Translations under genes and position numbers: made by a program | Source of the DNA: Bacteroidota bacterium | GTDB taxonomy: Bacteria; Bacteroidota; Ignavibacteria; UBA10030; UBA6906 | Assembly (NCBI GenBank): GCA_030835135.1 | Contig: JAUQWO010000034.1 | Coordinates: 62,001 to 126,000 of the forward strand | Reading direction: 5' to 3' | Length of the DNA: 64,000 nucleotides | The notes under the pieces: model-generated | Databases searched by the model: none | Seen by the model: the letters and a program-made list of their open reading frames with translations, nothing else | Told to the model about the DNA's origin: nothing | Shown here: positions 56,935 through 64,000 of the stretch, piece after piece | Layout: the number at the start of each line of letters is the position of its first letter | How positions within the stretch are numbered: position 1 is the first letter of the stretch

Positions 56935-58431
56935 ATGAGCAGCGAAGCGACACCGACAGGCATGGGCGGTCAGCTGCGACCCTACCAGTTCGATCTGAAG
57001 CACGTGACGGTCCTGTTCATCGTGCTGCTGATCTTCCAGCTGGTCGTGTCCATCCTGCACAAAACCTCCGTGGCGAAGTTCCTCGGCCACACGCAGGAGT
57101 GGTACCAGCAGGATTCCGCGGAGCGCCTTGCCAACCTGACCGCCACGTCGCTGGAACTGCAGCTGGAGGGGTACCGCGGCGAAGCGGACCCGGCATCGCG
57201 GGAGGGCCGGCGGATCATCCAGGGGCTGAACATCATCCTGAGTCAGCAGCTCCTCAATCAGAACGTCCGCGAGGTGTGCGTCATCGTTCCGGTGAACGAT
57301 GGCCTGGCCGCGATCGATGATGGGAATACCCTGTACGAATATATGTTCCTCGGGCGGCGGGACCTCCCCTCGACGGCGATCGACCACAGCGCCGCCGTCG
57401 CGCTCTACCGCGAGCATGAGAAGGAATTCCGCAGCAGCGAACAGATCCGCGCGATCGTCGAGGGGGGAGAGACCTTCCATGTGTACGTCCCGTTCGTGCT
57501 GCGCGGCGAGTTCACGGGGGCCGTGTACATGAAGAACACGCCGGATTTCGGGTTCCTCTCCCGCGAGATCATCACGAACTACGACGAGATCGCCCTCACA
57601 TTCTCCGCCCTGATCCTCTTCGGCCTCCTGGCCATGTTCTACGTCTCGTCATATACGCTCCGGCAACGGAACGAGGCGCAGGCCCAGCTCTTTCAGAAGG
57701 AGAAGGAACACCTCGCCGAACAGATCCACCACGAGAAGGAAGTGCTCTTCACCAAGCGGATCTACCACACGCATCACAAGGCGGAAAAGATCATGGGGTT
57801 CATCAAGGAGGACCTCCGGAACCTGACCGCCGGAACGATGGAGGAGGTGAAGTACCGGGTGACGCGGTATTCGAACTTCGTGGCGCGCGTGATCTATGAC
57901 ATGAAGTGGTTCGATCCGCCGCTTCAGACCATCCGGAACCCGATCTTCCATACCGATGTGAATGAGGTCATCCGCTTCCTGGTGCAGAACGTGTTCCAGC
58001 GGATCGCGCACAGCCGGGACCGCGTGAAGTTCCGGTTCGACATGGATCCCGCGGTGCCACCCGTCCATATCAATGAGTACGTGGTATGGGAGGTGATCGA
58101 ACCGATCATTCAGAACTCCGTGGAACATGCCGGCGCCGCATCGGTCCTGGTCACCATCACCACCACGTATGATGCGGCCAGCCGGACGGGCGCGATCCGG
58201 ATCGCCGACGATGGAAAGGGGATCGAAGCATGGCTGCTGGAGCGCGACGAGCAGGGGGTGCCCAAGATCTTCCGGGAGCAGAGCAGCACCAAGGGACGCG
58301 GAGAATCGGAGCATGCGGGGTACGGCTGCTATCTTGCCTATGAGATCGCCCGCCAGCGGTGCGGATGGACACTCGATGCCGCAAACCTGCCCGGTGCCGG
58401 GTGCGCCTTCACTTTCACATTCACCGCGTGA
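56935..58431 (+). CDS. sensor histidine kinase with a periplasmic double-helix sensor
   Basis: A 498-residue kinase. Two membrane helices (about 24-42 and 222-243) bracket a periplasmic domain of about 180 residues. A coiled coil leads to FTKRIYHTHHKAEKIMGFIK, taken as the phospho-acceptor helix although it does not match HisKA or HisKA_2 well. ATP-binding boxes are VIEPIIQNSVEHA and IADDGKGIEAW with a GYGCYLAYEIA end. It follows the binding-protein gene and precedes the sigma-54 regulator by 21 bases, so the three form a sensing unit. Confidence 0.85.
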   Translation: MSSEATPTGMGGQLRPYQFDLKHVTVLFIVLLIFQLVVSILHKTSVAKFLGHTQEWYQQDSAERLANLTATSLELQLEGYRGEADPASREGRRIIQGLNIILSQQLLNQNVREVCVIVPVNDGLAAIDDGNTLYEYMFLGRRDLPSTAIDHSAAVALYREHEKEFRSSEQIRAIVEGGETFHVYVPFVLRGEFTGAVYMKNTPDFGFLSREIITNYDEIALTFSALILFGLLAMFYVSSYTLRQRNEAQAQLFQKEKEHLAEQIHHEKEVLFTKRIYHTHHKAEKIMGFIKEDLRNLTAGTMEEVKYRVTRYSNFVARVIYDMKWFDPPLQTIRNPIFHTDVNEVIRFLVQNVFQRIAHSRDRVKFRFDMDPAVPPVHINEYVVWEVIEPIIQNSVEHAGAASVLVTITTTYDAASRTGAIRIADDGKGIEAWLLERDEQGVPKIFREQSSTKGRGESEHAGYGCYLAYEIARQRCGWTLDAANLPGAGCAFTFTFTA

Positions 58432-58452
58432 CATCAGAGCGGGAGACCACAC

Positions 58453-59910
58453 GTGAATACCACACCACGCATCCGCACACTCCTCATCGAGGACGAGGAC
58501 TATGACGTCCGGCGGGTGCACAATACACTCCGTCCGTACGCCCACCTGATCCAGTGTGACGATCTGGTATCCGACGGGTATACCGCGCTGGAGTTGCTCC
58601 GTGCGCATCCGGACACCTTCGACGTCGTGATCATGGATTTTCAGATCGCCGGCGGGCTGATGGGCGAACGGCTCATCACCGAGATCAAGCAGATCGACCC
58701 GTCGGTGCAGGTCATCGTGGTCACCAAGATGACCGTGAACGTCGCGGATGTGGAATTCGCGAACAGGCTCATGACCGCCGGGGCCTTCTGGTACTGCACG
58801 AAGTATCCGGGCGACATCGAAGCCCACATTTATCAGCCCACCGATTTCGTCCTGAGTATCCTGAATGCGGCCAACAAACGTCGCCTCGAACGCCAGCAGC
58901 AGGTAAGCAACCGCAAGTTGATGCGCAATATCGAGTCCATCCTCGTGCAGAAGACGATGATCGGCACGTCCGCGGCGCTGCGGAACCTCATCGAAGAGGT
59001 CGACCGGTGCGCACGCAGCGATGCAAGCGTCCTGATCACGGGTCCGTCCGGCACCGGGAAGGAGCTGGTGGCCACGAACGTCCATTACCGGAGCCGGCGC
59101 AAGCTGGAGAACTTTGTGGCGGTGAACTGCGGCAGCATCCCGCACGATCTTGTGGAGAGCGAGCTGTTCGGGTATGTGAAGGGTGCATTCACGGGAGCCA
59201 ATGCCACGAAGGCCGGACTCTTCGAGGCCGCAAATGGTGGGACCTTGTTCCTCGATGAGGTGAGCGAACTCCCGCTGGCGGCGCAGGTCAAACTTCTGCG
59301 CGTCCTGCAGGAAGGGGAGATCGAGAAGATCGGACGCACCGGCCGCATTGCGGTGGACGTGCGCATCATCGCCGCATCCAACAGGGACCTGCGTGCCGAG
59401 GTGGAGGAGAGACGGTTCCGGGAGGACCTGTTCTTCCGGCTGAATGTCCTGCCGGTGTATGTCCCGTCGTTGCGTGAACGACCGGAGGATACCGTCGCCC
59501 TGCTTCATCACTATCTTCAATCGTATGCGGTGGACATGGGGAGGCAGGTGCCCCGGTTGAGTGCGGAAGGGCTCCGGCTGCTTCAGTCATATACATGGCC
59601 CGGCAATGTGCGTGAATTGAAGAACGTGATCCAGCGGCTCCTGCTCCGCGTGGAGGAAGAGATCTCGGAATACGACGTGCGTGAAGCCCTGGGTCCGCAC
59701 GGGCATGTATCGCATACCAGCGACGGGTTGCTCATCGATTTCGGCAGCACGGGTGACCTGCCGTCGCTCCGTGACATGGAGCGCGTGTTCCGCGAACGGT
59801 ACCTGCTTTTCGTCCGCCAGCAGTCGCAGTCGGATGCCGAAGCGGCAAAGCGCCTCGGCCTCGCGCCGCCGAACTACCACCGCATGTGCAAGGAACTGGG
59901 CATCAAATGA
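58453..59910 (+). CDS. sigma-54-dependent response regulator (NtrC family)
   Basis: A 485-residue regulator. Receiver: acidic pair in LLIEDEDYD, phospho-acceptor Asp62 in VIMDFQIAGG and Lys117 in YCTKYPG. AAA+ domain: Walker A ITGPSGTGKELVA (GPSGTGKE rather than GESGTGKE), the sigma-54 contact loop in YVKGAFTGANATK, Walker B GGTLFLDEVSEL and LNVLPVYVPSLRER. A Fis-type helix-turn-helix ends the protein (AAKRLGLAPPNYHRMCKELG). It should activate RpoN promoters; a good candidate lies at 63754. The stop overlaps the next start in ATGA. Confidence 0.95.
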   Translation: MNTTPRIRTLLIEDEDYDVRRVHNTLRPYAHLIQCDDLVSDGYTALELLRAHPDTFDVVIMDFQIAGGLMGERLITEIKQIDPSVQVIVVTKMTVNVADVEFANRLMTAGAFWYCTKYPGDIEAHIYQPTDFVLSILNAANKRRLERQQQVSNRKLMRNIESILVQKTMIGTSAALRNLIEEVDRCARSDASVLITGPSGTGKELVATNVHYRSRRKLENFVAVNCGSIPHDLVESELFGYVKGAFTGANATKAGLFEAANGGTLFLDEVSELPLAAQVKLLRVLQEGEIEKIGRTGRIAVDVRIIAASNRDLRAEVEERRFREDLFFRLNVLPVYVPSLRERPEDTVALLHHYLQSYAVDMGRQVPRLSAEGLRLLQSYTWPGNVRELKNVIQRLLLRVEEEISEYDVREALGPHGHVSHTSDGLLIDFGSTGDLPSLRDMERVFRERYLLFVRQQSQSDAEAAKRLGLAPPNYHRMCKELGIK

Positions 59911-61853
59911 CCCCCCGCAACCGGCAGATCCTTTTCCGGATCATCCTGGTCCTTGCCCCGTTCCTGCTGATCGGTCTCGCGGAACTCGTGTTCCGGATCG
60001 CGGGATTCTGGACGCCGCAACCGATCGTCGTCCCGGTGCCGGGGACGTCAGGACGGATGCTCGGGTTCAACGTCCATGCCGGGCGGCGGTATTTTTCCGA
60101 ACGGCAGACGGCGGTGCCGATGCTCACCCCCGAGGTGTTCCCGACCGTCAAGGCGCCCGGCACGTTCCGCGTCCTCTGTCTCGGCGAGTCATCAACGGCC
60201 GGGTTCCCGTTCGATTGCCAGGTCCCCTTCCCGTGGCAATTGAGCCGCATCCTGAGGGAAGCGTATCCCGACAGAACGATCGAGGTCCTGAATGCCGGCA
60301 TGTCGGCGATCAGCAGTTATGTGATCGTGGACATGCTTCCCGATCTGCTGGACGTGGAGCCGGACCTGGTGCTCGTGTATGCCGGCCACAATGAATTCTA
60401 TGGCGTGTATGGGAGCGCCTCAGCGATCTCCACGGGGAGCAGCGATCTCCTGATCAGAGCATCTCTTGCGGCGCAGAAGACCCACGTCGGACAAATGGTG
60501 CGCCGTGTCACCGACATGCTCCGGCCTGCACCGCCCGATACCGTTCGTGCCCATGCCCTGATGCAGCGGGTCGTCGGGGATCAGGATATTGCCCTCGGAT
60601 CCCCGCAGTACCTCCATGCTATGGACGGACTGCGAAAGAACCTGACCAGGATCGTCGAGGCATGCGCCGCGCGCAGGATCCCTGTCCTGTTTTCCACACT
60701 GGTCAGCAATGACCGGGACCTGGCGCCCTTTGCAGGTTCCGCGGCCGATGCGCCTGCTGCCATCACCGCGTTGGTCCGGGCCGGCGACGGGGCGCTGAGG
60801 AGTGGTGACACGGGGAAGGCCGCGCTCGCGTTCGCGGATCTGATGGAACGGGACTCCACCAACGCCGATGCCTTGTACGGCTCGGCCCGCCTCCTCCTCG
60901 CGGCAGGGGACAGCATCGGGGCACGACAGCGGTTCAGCGAAGCCCGCGATCGCGACCGGATGCGGTTCCGCGCGTCGAGCGATGCGCATCGGATCATCGC
61001 CGCGGTGGCGAGGGAACACGGGGCATGGCTGGTCGATTTCGCGGACATCCTATCTGCCCGCTCGCCGGCGCATACGATCGGCCATGAGTGGATCTGCGAT
61101 CATCTCCATCCGGACGCCCGCGGGTATTACATGCTCGCGGCGGCATTCTATGTGGGCATCCAGCAGATGCGGTTGCTGCCGCCACCGGCCCCGGGCTTCC
61201 GCTTGCGGCAGGAGCCGTACGGGGTGACGCCGCTGGATCGTGCGATCGGTCTCACCAAGGTCAGTGCGGTCATGCGCCGGTGGCCGTTCAAGCCCGGAAC
61301 GATCACGCCCGATACCGCGCTCGCCCGTGAAGACACAGCATGTATGCGCATCGCCCGCGACTTTCTGCGCGGCGATGGCGTCTGGTCACGCGCCCACGCG
61401 GCCATGGCTACATCGTGGATACAGCGAGGGGAGTGGGATGCTGCCCGCCGCGAGTGTGAGGCGATCGCGCTGTTCGTGCCTGACGATCCCTGGCCGTACC
61501 GGATGATCGCGGAGACCTATCGCCAGCAGATGCGCTGGGACCTGTGTGCGATCGCTCTGGAACAGGCGGCACACCGTTCGCGCGAACAGGGGATGGTGAT
61601 GTATGAACTCGGGCTTGCCCGGATGCATGGCGGCGATCCGCGGGGAGCCATCGAGGCCATGACCGCGGCGGCCACGGCCCCGGAGTTCTCCGTTGAGGAA
61701 CGTGCGAACGCGCGGTTCCATCTCGCCGGCATGCTCAGCGACGGGGGACAGGGGGACGAAGCCGCGGCGGTGTTGCGCGTTCTTCTTGCGGACCTTCCGA
61801 CATTTCAGCCGGCACGGATCCTTCTTGCACGAATGGAAAGGCAACAGCGATGA
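59907..61853 (+). CDS. SGNH hydrolase-like protein with TPR region
   Basis: A 648-residue protein with an N-terminal membrane helix (ILFRIILVLAPFLLIGLAEL). The SGNH esterase blocks are FRVLCLGESSTAGFPF (Ser), LVYAGHNEFYG (Gly/Asn) and CDHLHPDARGYYML (Asp-His), so the catalytic triad is likely intact. TPR-like helices appear both inside (about 300-350) and at the C terminus (about 500-640). Such proteins are often O-acetyl esterases or transferases of polysaccharides. Overlaps in ATGA at both ends tie it to the regulator and the GH16 enzyme. Confidence 0.82.
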   Translation: MTPRNRQILFRIILVLAPFLLIGLAELVFRIAGFWTPQPIVVPVPGTSGRMLGFNVHAGRRYFSERQTAVPMLTPEVFPTVKAPGTFRVLCLGESSTAGFPFDCQVPFPWQLSRILREAYPDRTIEVLNAGMSAISSYVIVDMLPDLLDVEPDLVLVYAGHNEFYGVYGSASAISTGSSDLLIRASLAAQKTHVGQMVRRVTDMLRPAPPDTVRAHALMQRVVGDQDIALGSPQYLHAMDGLRKNLTRIVEACAARRIPVLFSTLVSNDRDLAPFAGSAADAPAAITALVRAGDGALRSGDTGKAALAFADLMERDSTNADALYGSARLLLAAGDSIGARQRFSEARDRDRMRFRASSDAHRIIAAVAREHGAWLVDFADILSARSPAHTIGHEWICDHLHPDARGYYMLAAAFYVGIQQMRLLPPPAPGFRLRQEPYGVTPLDRAIGLTKVSAVMRRWPFKPGTITPDTALAREDTACMRIARDFLRGDGVWSRAHAAMATSWIQRGEWDAARRECEAIALFVPDDPWPYRMIAETYRQQMRWDLCAIALEQAAHRSREQGMVMYELGLARMHGGDPRGAIEAMTAAATAPEFSVEERANARFHLAGMLSDGGQGDEAAAVLRVLLADLPTFQPARILLARMERQQR

Positions 61854-63655
61854 AAACCATGCTCTTCGGGTACATACTCCTCGTCATGACGATCCTGGCC
61901 GGAAACGACTCCGCCGCCCAGAAGCCGTACCGTGGCGCTGAATATCGCACCATCGGAACCATGACGTATGGCCGGTTCGAGGTGCGCATGCGCTCTGCCG
62001 GTGTCTCCGGGATGCTGTCGTCGTTCTTCACGTACTACGACCCTGCGTCGCCGTGGAACGAGATCGACATCGAGAATATGGGACGCTACACCAACGAGGT
62101 GCAGTACAATACGATCGTCCCCACGCAGGCGGACAATCACGTGCAGCGGCAGCCCGTGCTGTTCGATCCGCATGCGGGGTTCCACACCTATGCGATCGAA
62201 TGGACCCCCGCGTACGTGGCCTGGCATATCGATGGCGATGAGGTCTACCGGCAAACGGGCGCCCATATCGGTCTGCTCACCAAAGCACAGAAGTTGATGA
62301 TGAACATCTGGCAGCCAAGCTCCGTGGACTGGGCGGGATCATTTTCCGCAGCGCAGTTGCCTGCCTACGCGTACTACGATTGGGTGAAATACTACCGGTA
62401 TACCCCGGGGTCGAATGACGACTTCACGCTGGAGTGGTCCGATGACTTCTCCACCTTCGATACCGGACGGTGGCAGAAAGCGACGCATACCTGGGACGGG
62501 AACAATGCCCAATTCGTGACCGAGAATGCCGTCGTGAAGGATGGGTATCTGATCCTCTGCCTCACCAGCAATACCACCAGCGGCTTCACCGGCACCGTGC
62601 CGACCGGCGACATGCAGGCCCCATTCCCGGTCGGTGCGTGGGGATACGATTCCACGATCGTTGTGCGCTTCTCCGAGCCTGTGGATCCGATGACCGCGCA
62701 GACCGCCTCCAACTATTTCGGCGGAACGGGCATCACGTACAAGAGCGCGTCGCTTCGCGCCGACGGCCGGACGGTGGATGTGGCAGTCTCTGGCATGGAC
62801 CTCTCGAGCCCGTTCATCCTGTTCACGCAGAACGTCAAAGACCTGGCCACCCCCGCCAATGCCATGGGTCTCAAGTTCTTTCGCGTGGTCATGCCCCTCA
62901 CATTCCCCGTTCGGATCGATGTGGGGGGAGCGGGTGTGGGTGGTTTTCTTCCCGATTCCTCCTGGACCGTAACGAAGCAGTACGGGGCGGTCGGCGGATC
63001 GGCCGTGACCATACCGGCCGGCACGGCGATAGGGAATGCGACTGAACCGGCCATGACACGGTCCACACTCCGGGGGATCTCGGGATACAAAGTGCGCGTG
63101 CCGAATGGGCGCTATAAGGTGACCATGTTCTTCGTGGAGGACCGGTACACCGCGGTGGACAAGCGAGTGTTCCGTGGGTACATCGAAGGGCAGCAGGCCT
63201 TTCCGGATCTGGATCTCTTCAAGAGCGCCGGTGTGTTGAATCAGCAGGTGACCGTCGAGGCTGCCGGTATCGTTGTTTCGGACAATATGCTCGATGTGAC
63301 GTTCACGGCATCGGTGGATTCCACGACGTTATCGGGGTTGCTGATCGAGCGCGAGGGCGGGGCAGTGGGCGTGAACGAAGAACCGCAGGTGCACGATGAG
63401 TTGTCGTTCTCGATCTATCCCAATCCCACGAATGCATCTGCCGTGTTCACTGTCACCCAGAGCGTGTCAGGCCCGGCATCGTTGGCCGTGTACGATCAGC
63501 TTGGCCGGACCGTCTCATCCATCGATCTCGGGAATCTGGAGCCGGGCCATCATGAATTCGTTTGGGCTGCTCAGAGTCTTGCAAGCGGGGTGTACTATTG
63601 CAGATTCTCCGGGCCTGCCGGTGCACTTGTACGGCGGGCCCTCATCATGAAATAG
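61850..63655 (+). CDS. circularly permuted GH16 lichenase with malectin-like domain and T9SS sorting domain
   Basis: A 601-residue secreted enzyme. Residues 25-185 hold the GH16 catalytic half: EYRTIGTMTYGRFEVRMRSA, SSFFTYYD and the active-site ExDxE in WNEIDIENMG (Glu71, Asp73, Glu75), ending YDWVKYYRY. The strand block that normally comes first in GH16 follows at 191-250 (DDFSTFDTGRWQKATHTWDG, NAVVKDGYLILCLT). This order matches the natural permutation of the Fibrobacter succinogenes 1,3-1,4-beta-glucanase. Later come a Big/Ig-like part, a malectin-like domain (about 360-500) and a T9SS domain with SIYPNPTNAS. Its start overlaps the SGNH gene by four bases. Confidence 0.92.
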   Translation: MKTMLFGYILLVMTILAGNDSAAQKPYRGAEYRTIGTMTYGRFEVRMRSAGVSGMLSSFFTYYDPASPWNEIDIENMGRYTNEVQYNTIVPTQADNHVQRQPVLFDPHAGFHTYAIEWTPAYVAWHIDGDEVYRQTGAHIGLLTKAQKLMMNIWQPSSVDWAGSFSAAQLPAYAYYDWVKYYRYTPGSNDDFTLEWSDDFSTFDTGRWQKATHTWDGNNAQFVTENAVVKDGYLILCLTSNTTSGFTGTVPTGDMQAPFPVGAWGYDSTIVVRFSEPVDPMTAQTASNYFGGTGITYKSASLRADGRTVDVAVSGMDLSSPFILFTQNVKDLATPANAMGLKFFRVVMPLTFPVRIDVGGAGVGGFLPDSSWTVTKQYGAVGGSAVTIPAGTAIGNATEPAMTRSTLRGISGYKVRVPNGRYKVTMFFVEDRYTAVDKRVFRGYIEGQQAFPDLDLFKSAGVLNQQVTVEAAGIVVSDNMLDVTFTASVDSTTLSGLLIEREGGAVGVNEEPQVHDELSFSIYPNPTNASAVFTVTQSVSGPASLAVYDQLGRTVSSIDLGNLEPGHHEFVWAAQSLASGVYYCRFSGPAGALVRRALIMK

Positions 63656-63663
63656 TATCTTCA

Positions 63664-63684
63664 CTGATAACCCCGTGTTATCAG
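63664..63684 (+). terminator. hairpin after the GH16 operon
   Basis: CTGATAAC and GTTATCAG form a perfect 8-bp stem around CCCGT, 9 bases after the stop. A short A/T-rich stretch follows but no T-run. Confidence 0.45.
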
Positions 63685-63753
63685 ATTGATAATGCAGTGT
63701 ATCTGGTTCCATTGAAAGCCGTCTTTAGCGTCGGAATTCTGTAGTTTCAAATG

Positions 63754-63769
63754 TGGCACAATCCGTGCA
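63754..63769 (+). promoter_or_regulatory. sigma-54 (RpoN) -24/-12 promoter
   Basis: TGGCACAATCCGTGCA has GG (63755-63756) and GC (63767-63768) separated by exactly 10 bases, as RpoN requires; it matches TGGCAC-N5-TTGCA with one change. It lies 97 bases before the last gene and near the sigma-54 regulator. Confidence 0.65.
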
Positions 63770-63865
63770 ATGCTGTTAGAGCACGGTGCAGGCACGCCCC
63801 TCTCTCCGGAAGCCTCTCCGTCCACCCGATCCACTCATCCGATCATCGGCTCAAGGTCCTTCTGC

Positions 63866-64000
63866 ATGACGCATTGTCACCGTCTGCTGTGTGCCGCACT
63901 GCTTCTTGCTTCGTACACGATCTCCGCGGATGCCCAGATCGCGTCCCTGCCGGGAACTCTGTCGCTGACGACCGTCGATGGTGCCACCGTTCCGTTCCAG
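63866..64000 (+). CDS. secreted protein, 5' part only (cut by the window end)
   Basis: Only 45 codons are present. The product begins MTHCHRLLCAALLLASYTIS and ADAQ, a normal signal peptide cleaved after DAQ or so, followed by IASLPGTLSLTTVDGATVPF. An AAGG sequence lies 9 bases before the ATG. The gene continues beyond the window, so no family can be assigned. The sigma-54 type promoter 97 bases upstream makes it a likely target of the neighbouring NtrC-type regulator. Confidence 0.7.
   Translation, partial: MTHCHRLLCAALLLASYTISADAQIASLPGTLSLTTVDGATVPFQ

Noticed and set aside
55473-56963. N-terminal extension of the GH5 reading frame by 497 codons
   Set aside because: It runs antisense to the binding-protein gene; the signal peptide at 55472 with AGGA upstream marks the real start.

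Overview
The window is about 62% GC by eye and densely coded on both strands. It looks like a chromosomal segment of a Bacteroidota/FCB-group bacterium, probably an Ignavibacteria-like lineage. The evidence is two extracellular enzymes ending in type IX secretion (T9SS) sorting domains with 'PNPFNP'/'YPNPTNA' motifs, a GWxTD-domain lipoprotein-like protein, an Omp85 protein, and many outer-membrane or secreted proteins. This placement rests on motifs only. Housekeeping genes are ordinary: cdsA, rimO, rnhB, yraN-like, cstA, carB, hisS, hutH, msrB, yhhQ.

Layout. 1-6.7 kb: a tight operon with the end of a CPBP protease, cdsA, rimO, GWxTD protein, Omp85 protein, rnhB and yraN-like gene. 6.8-9.7 kb: cstA and a convergent 2-hydroxyacid dehydrogenase. 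9.9-15.7 kb: carB (TTG start) followed directly by a NodU/CmcH-type carbamoyltransferase, an SxtJ-like membrane protein and a 57-residue DUF5989 protein. 15.8-21.8 kb: an alpha/beta hydrolase divergent from an M20 dipeptidase plus glycosyltransferase, a TPR histidine kinase and a GNAT acetyltransferase. 21.9 kb: a tRNA-His lacking the usual G-1:C73 pair. 22.1-29.8 kb: four leftward genes for secreted proteins of unknown function. 30.2-34.9 kb: hisS of the alphaproteobacterial sequence type, hutH, an aldo/keto reductase and a secreted MsrB. 34.9-39.9 kb: four translationally coupled surface-polysaccharide genes (GT, flippase, deacetylase-like, GT) ending in a strong terminator.

40.1-44.6 kb: TonB-dependent receptor, YfiR-like protein and a CHASE8-HAMP-PAS histidine kinase, overlapping end to end. 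45.4-53.4 kb: a candidate transmembrane electron-transfer module with a b-type membrane cytochrome, a 20-heme and a 34-heme c-type cytochrome (the latter built of eight exact-length 222-bp repeats), an outer-membrane beta-barrel and a membrane-anchored 4Fe-4S/FAD NAD(P)H oxidoreductase. 53.5-64 kb: a beta-glucan-related locus with a T9SS GH5-CBM6 enzyme, a divergent operon for a solute-binding protein, histidine kinase, sigma-54 activator, SGNH/TPR protein and a circularly permuted T9SS GH16 lichenase, then a sigma-54-type promoter ahead of a secreted protein cut off by the window end.

Regulation visible in the sequence: ten intergenic regions carry a TTGnnn-like box and a TAnnTT-like box exactly 17 bases apart (three weaker variants included among related sites), suggesting ordinary sigma-70-like promoters rather than the classic Bacteroides type. 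The most promising items for follow-up are the multiheme electron-transfer module, the atypical tRNA-His/HisRS pair with a tRNA-His-like sequence in the hisS leader, the YfiR/CHASE8 kinase unit, and the sugar-sensing sigma-54 operon.
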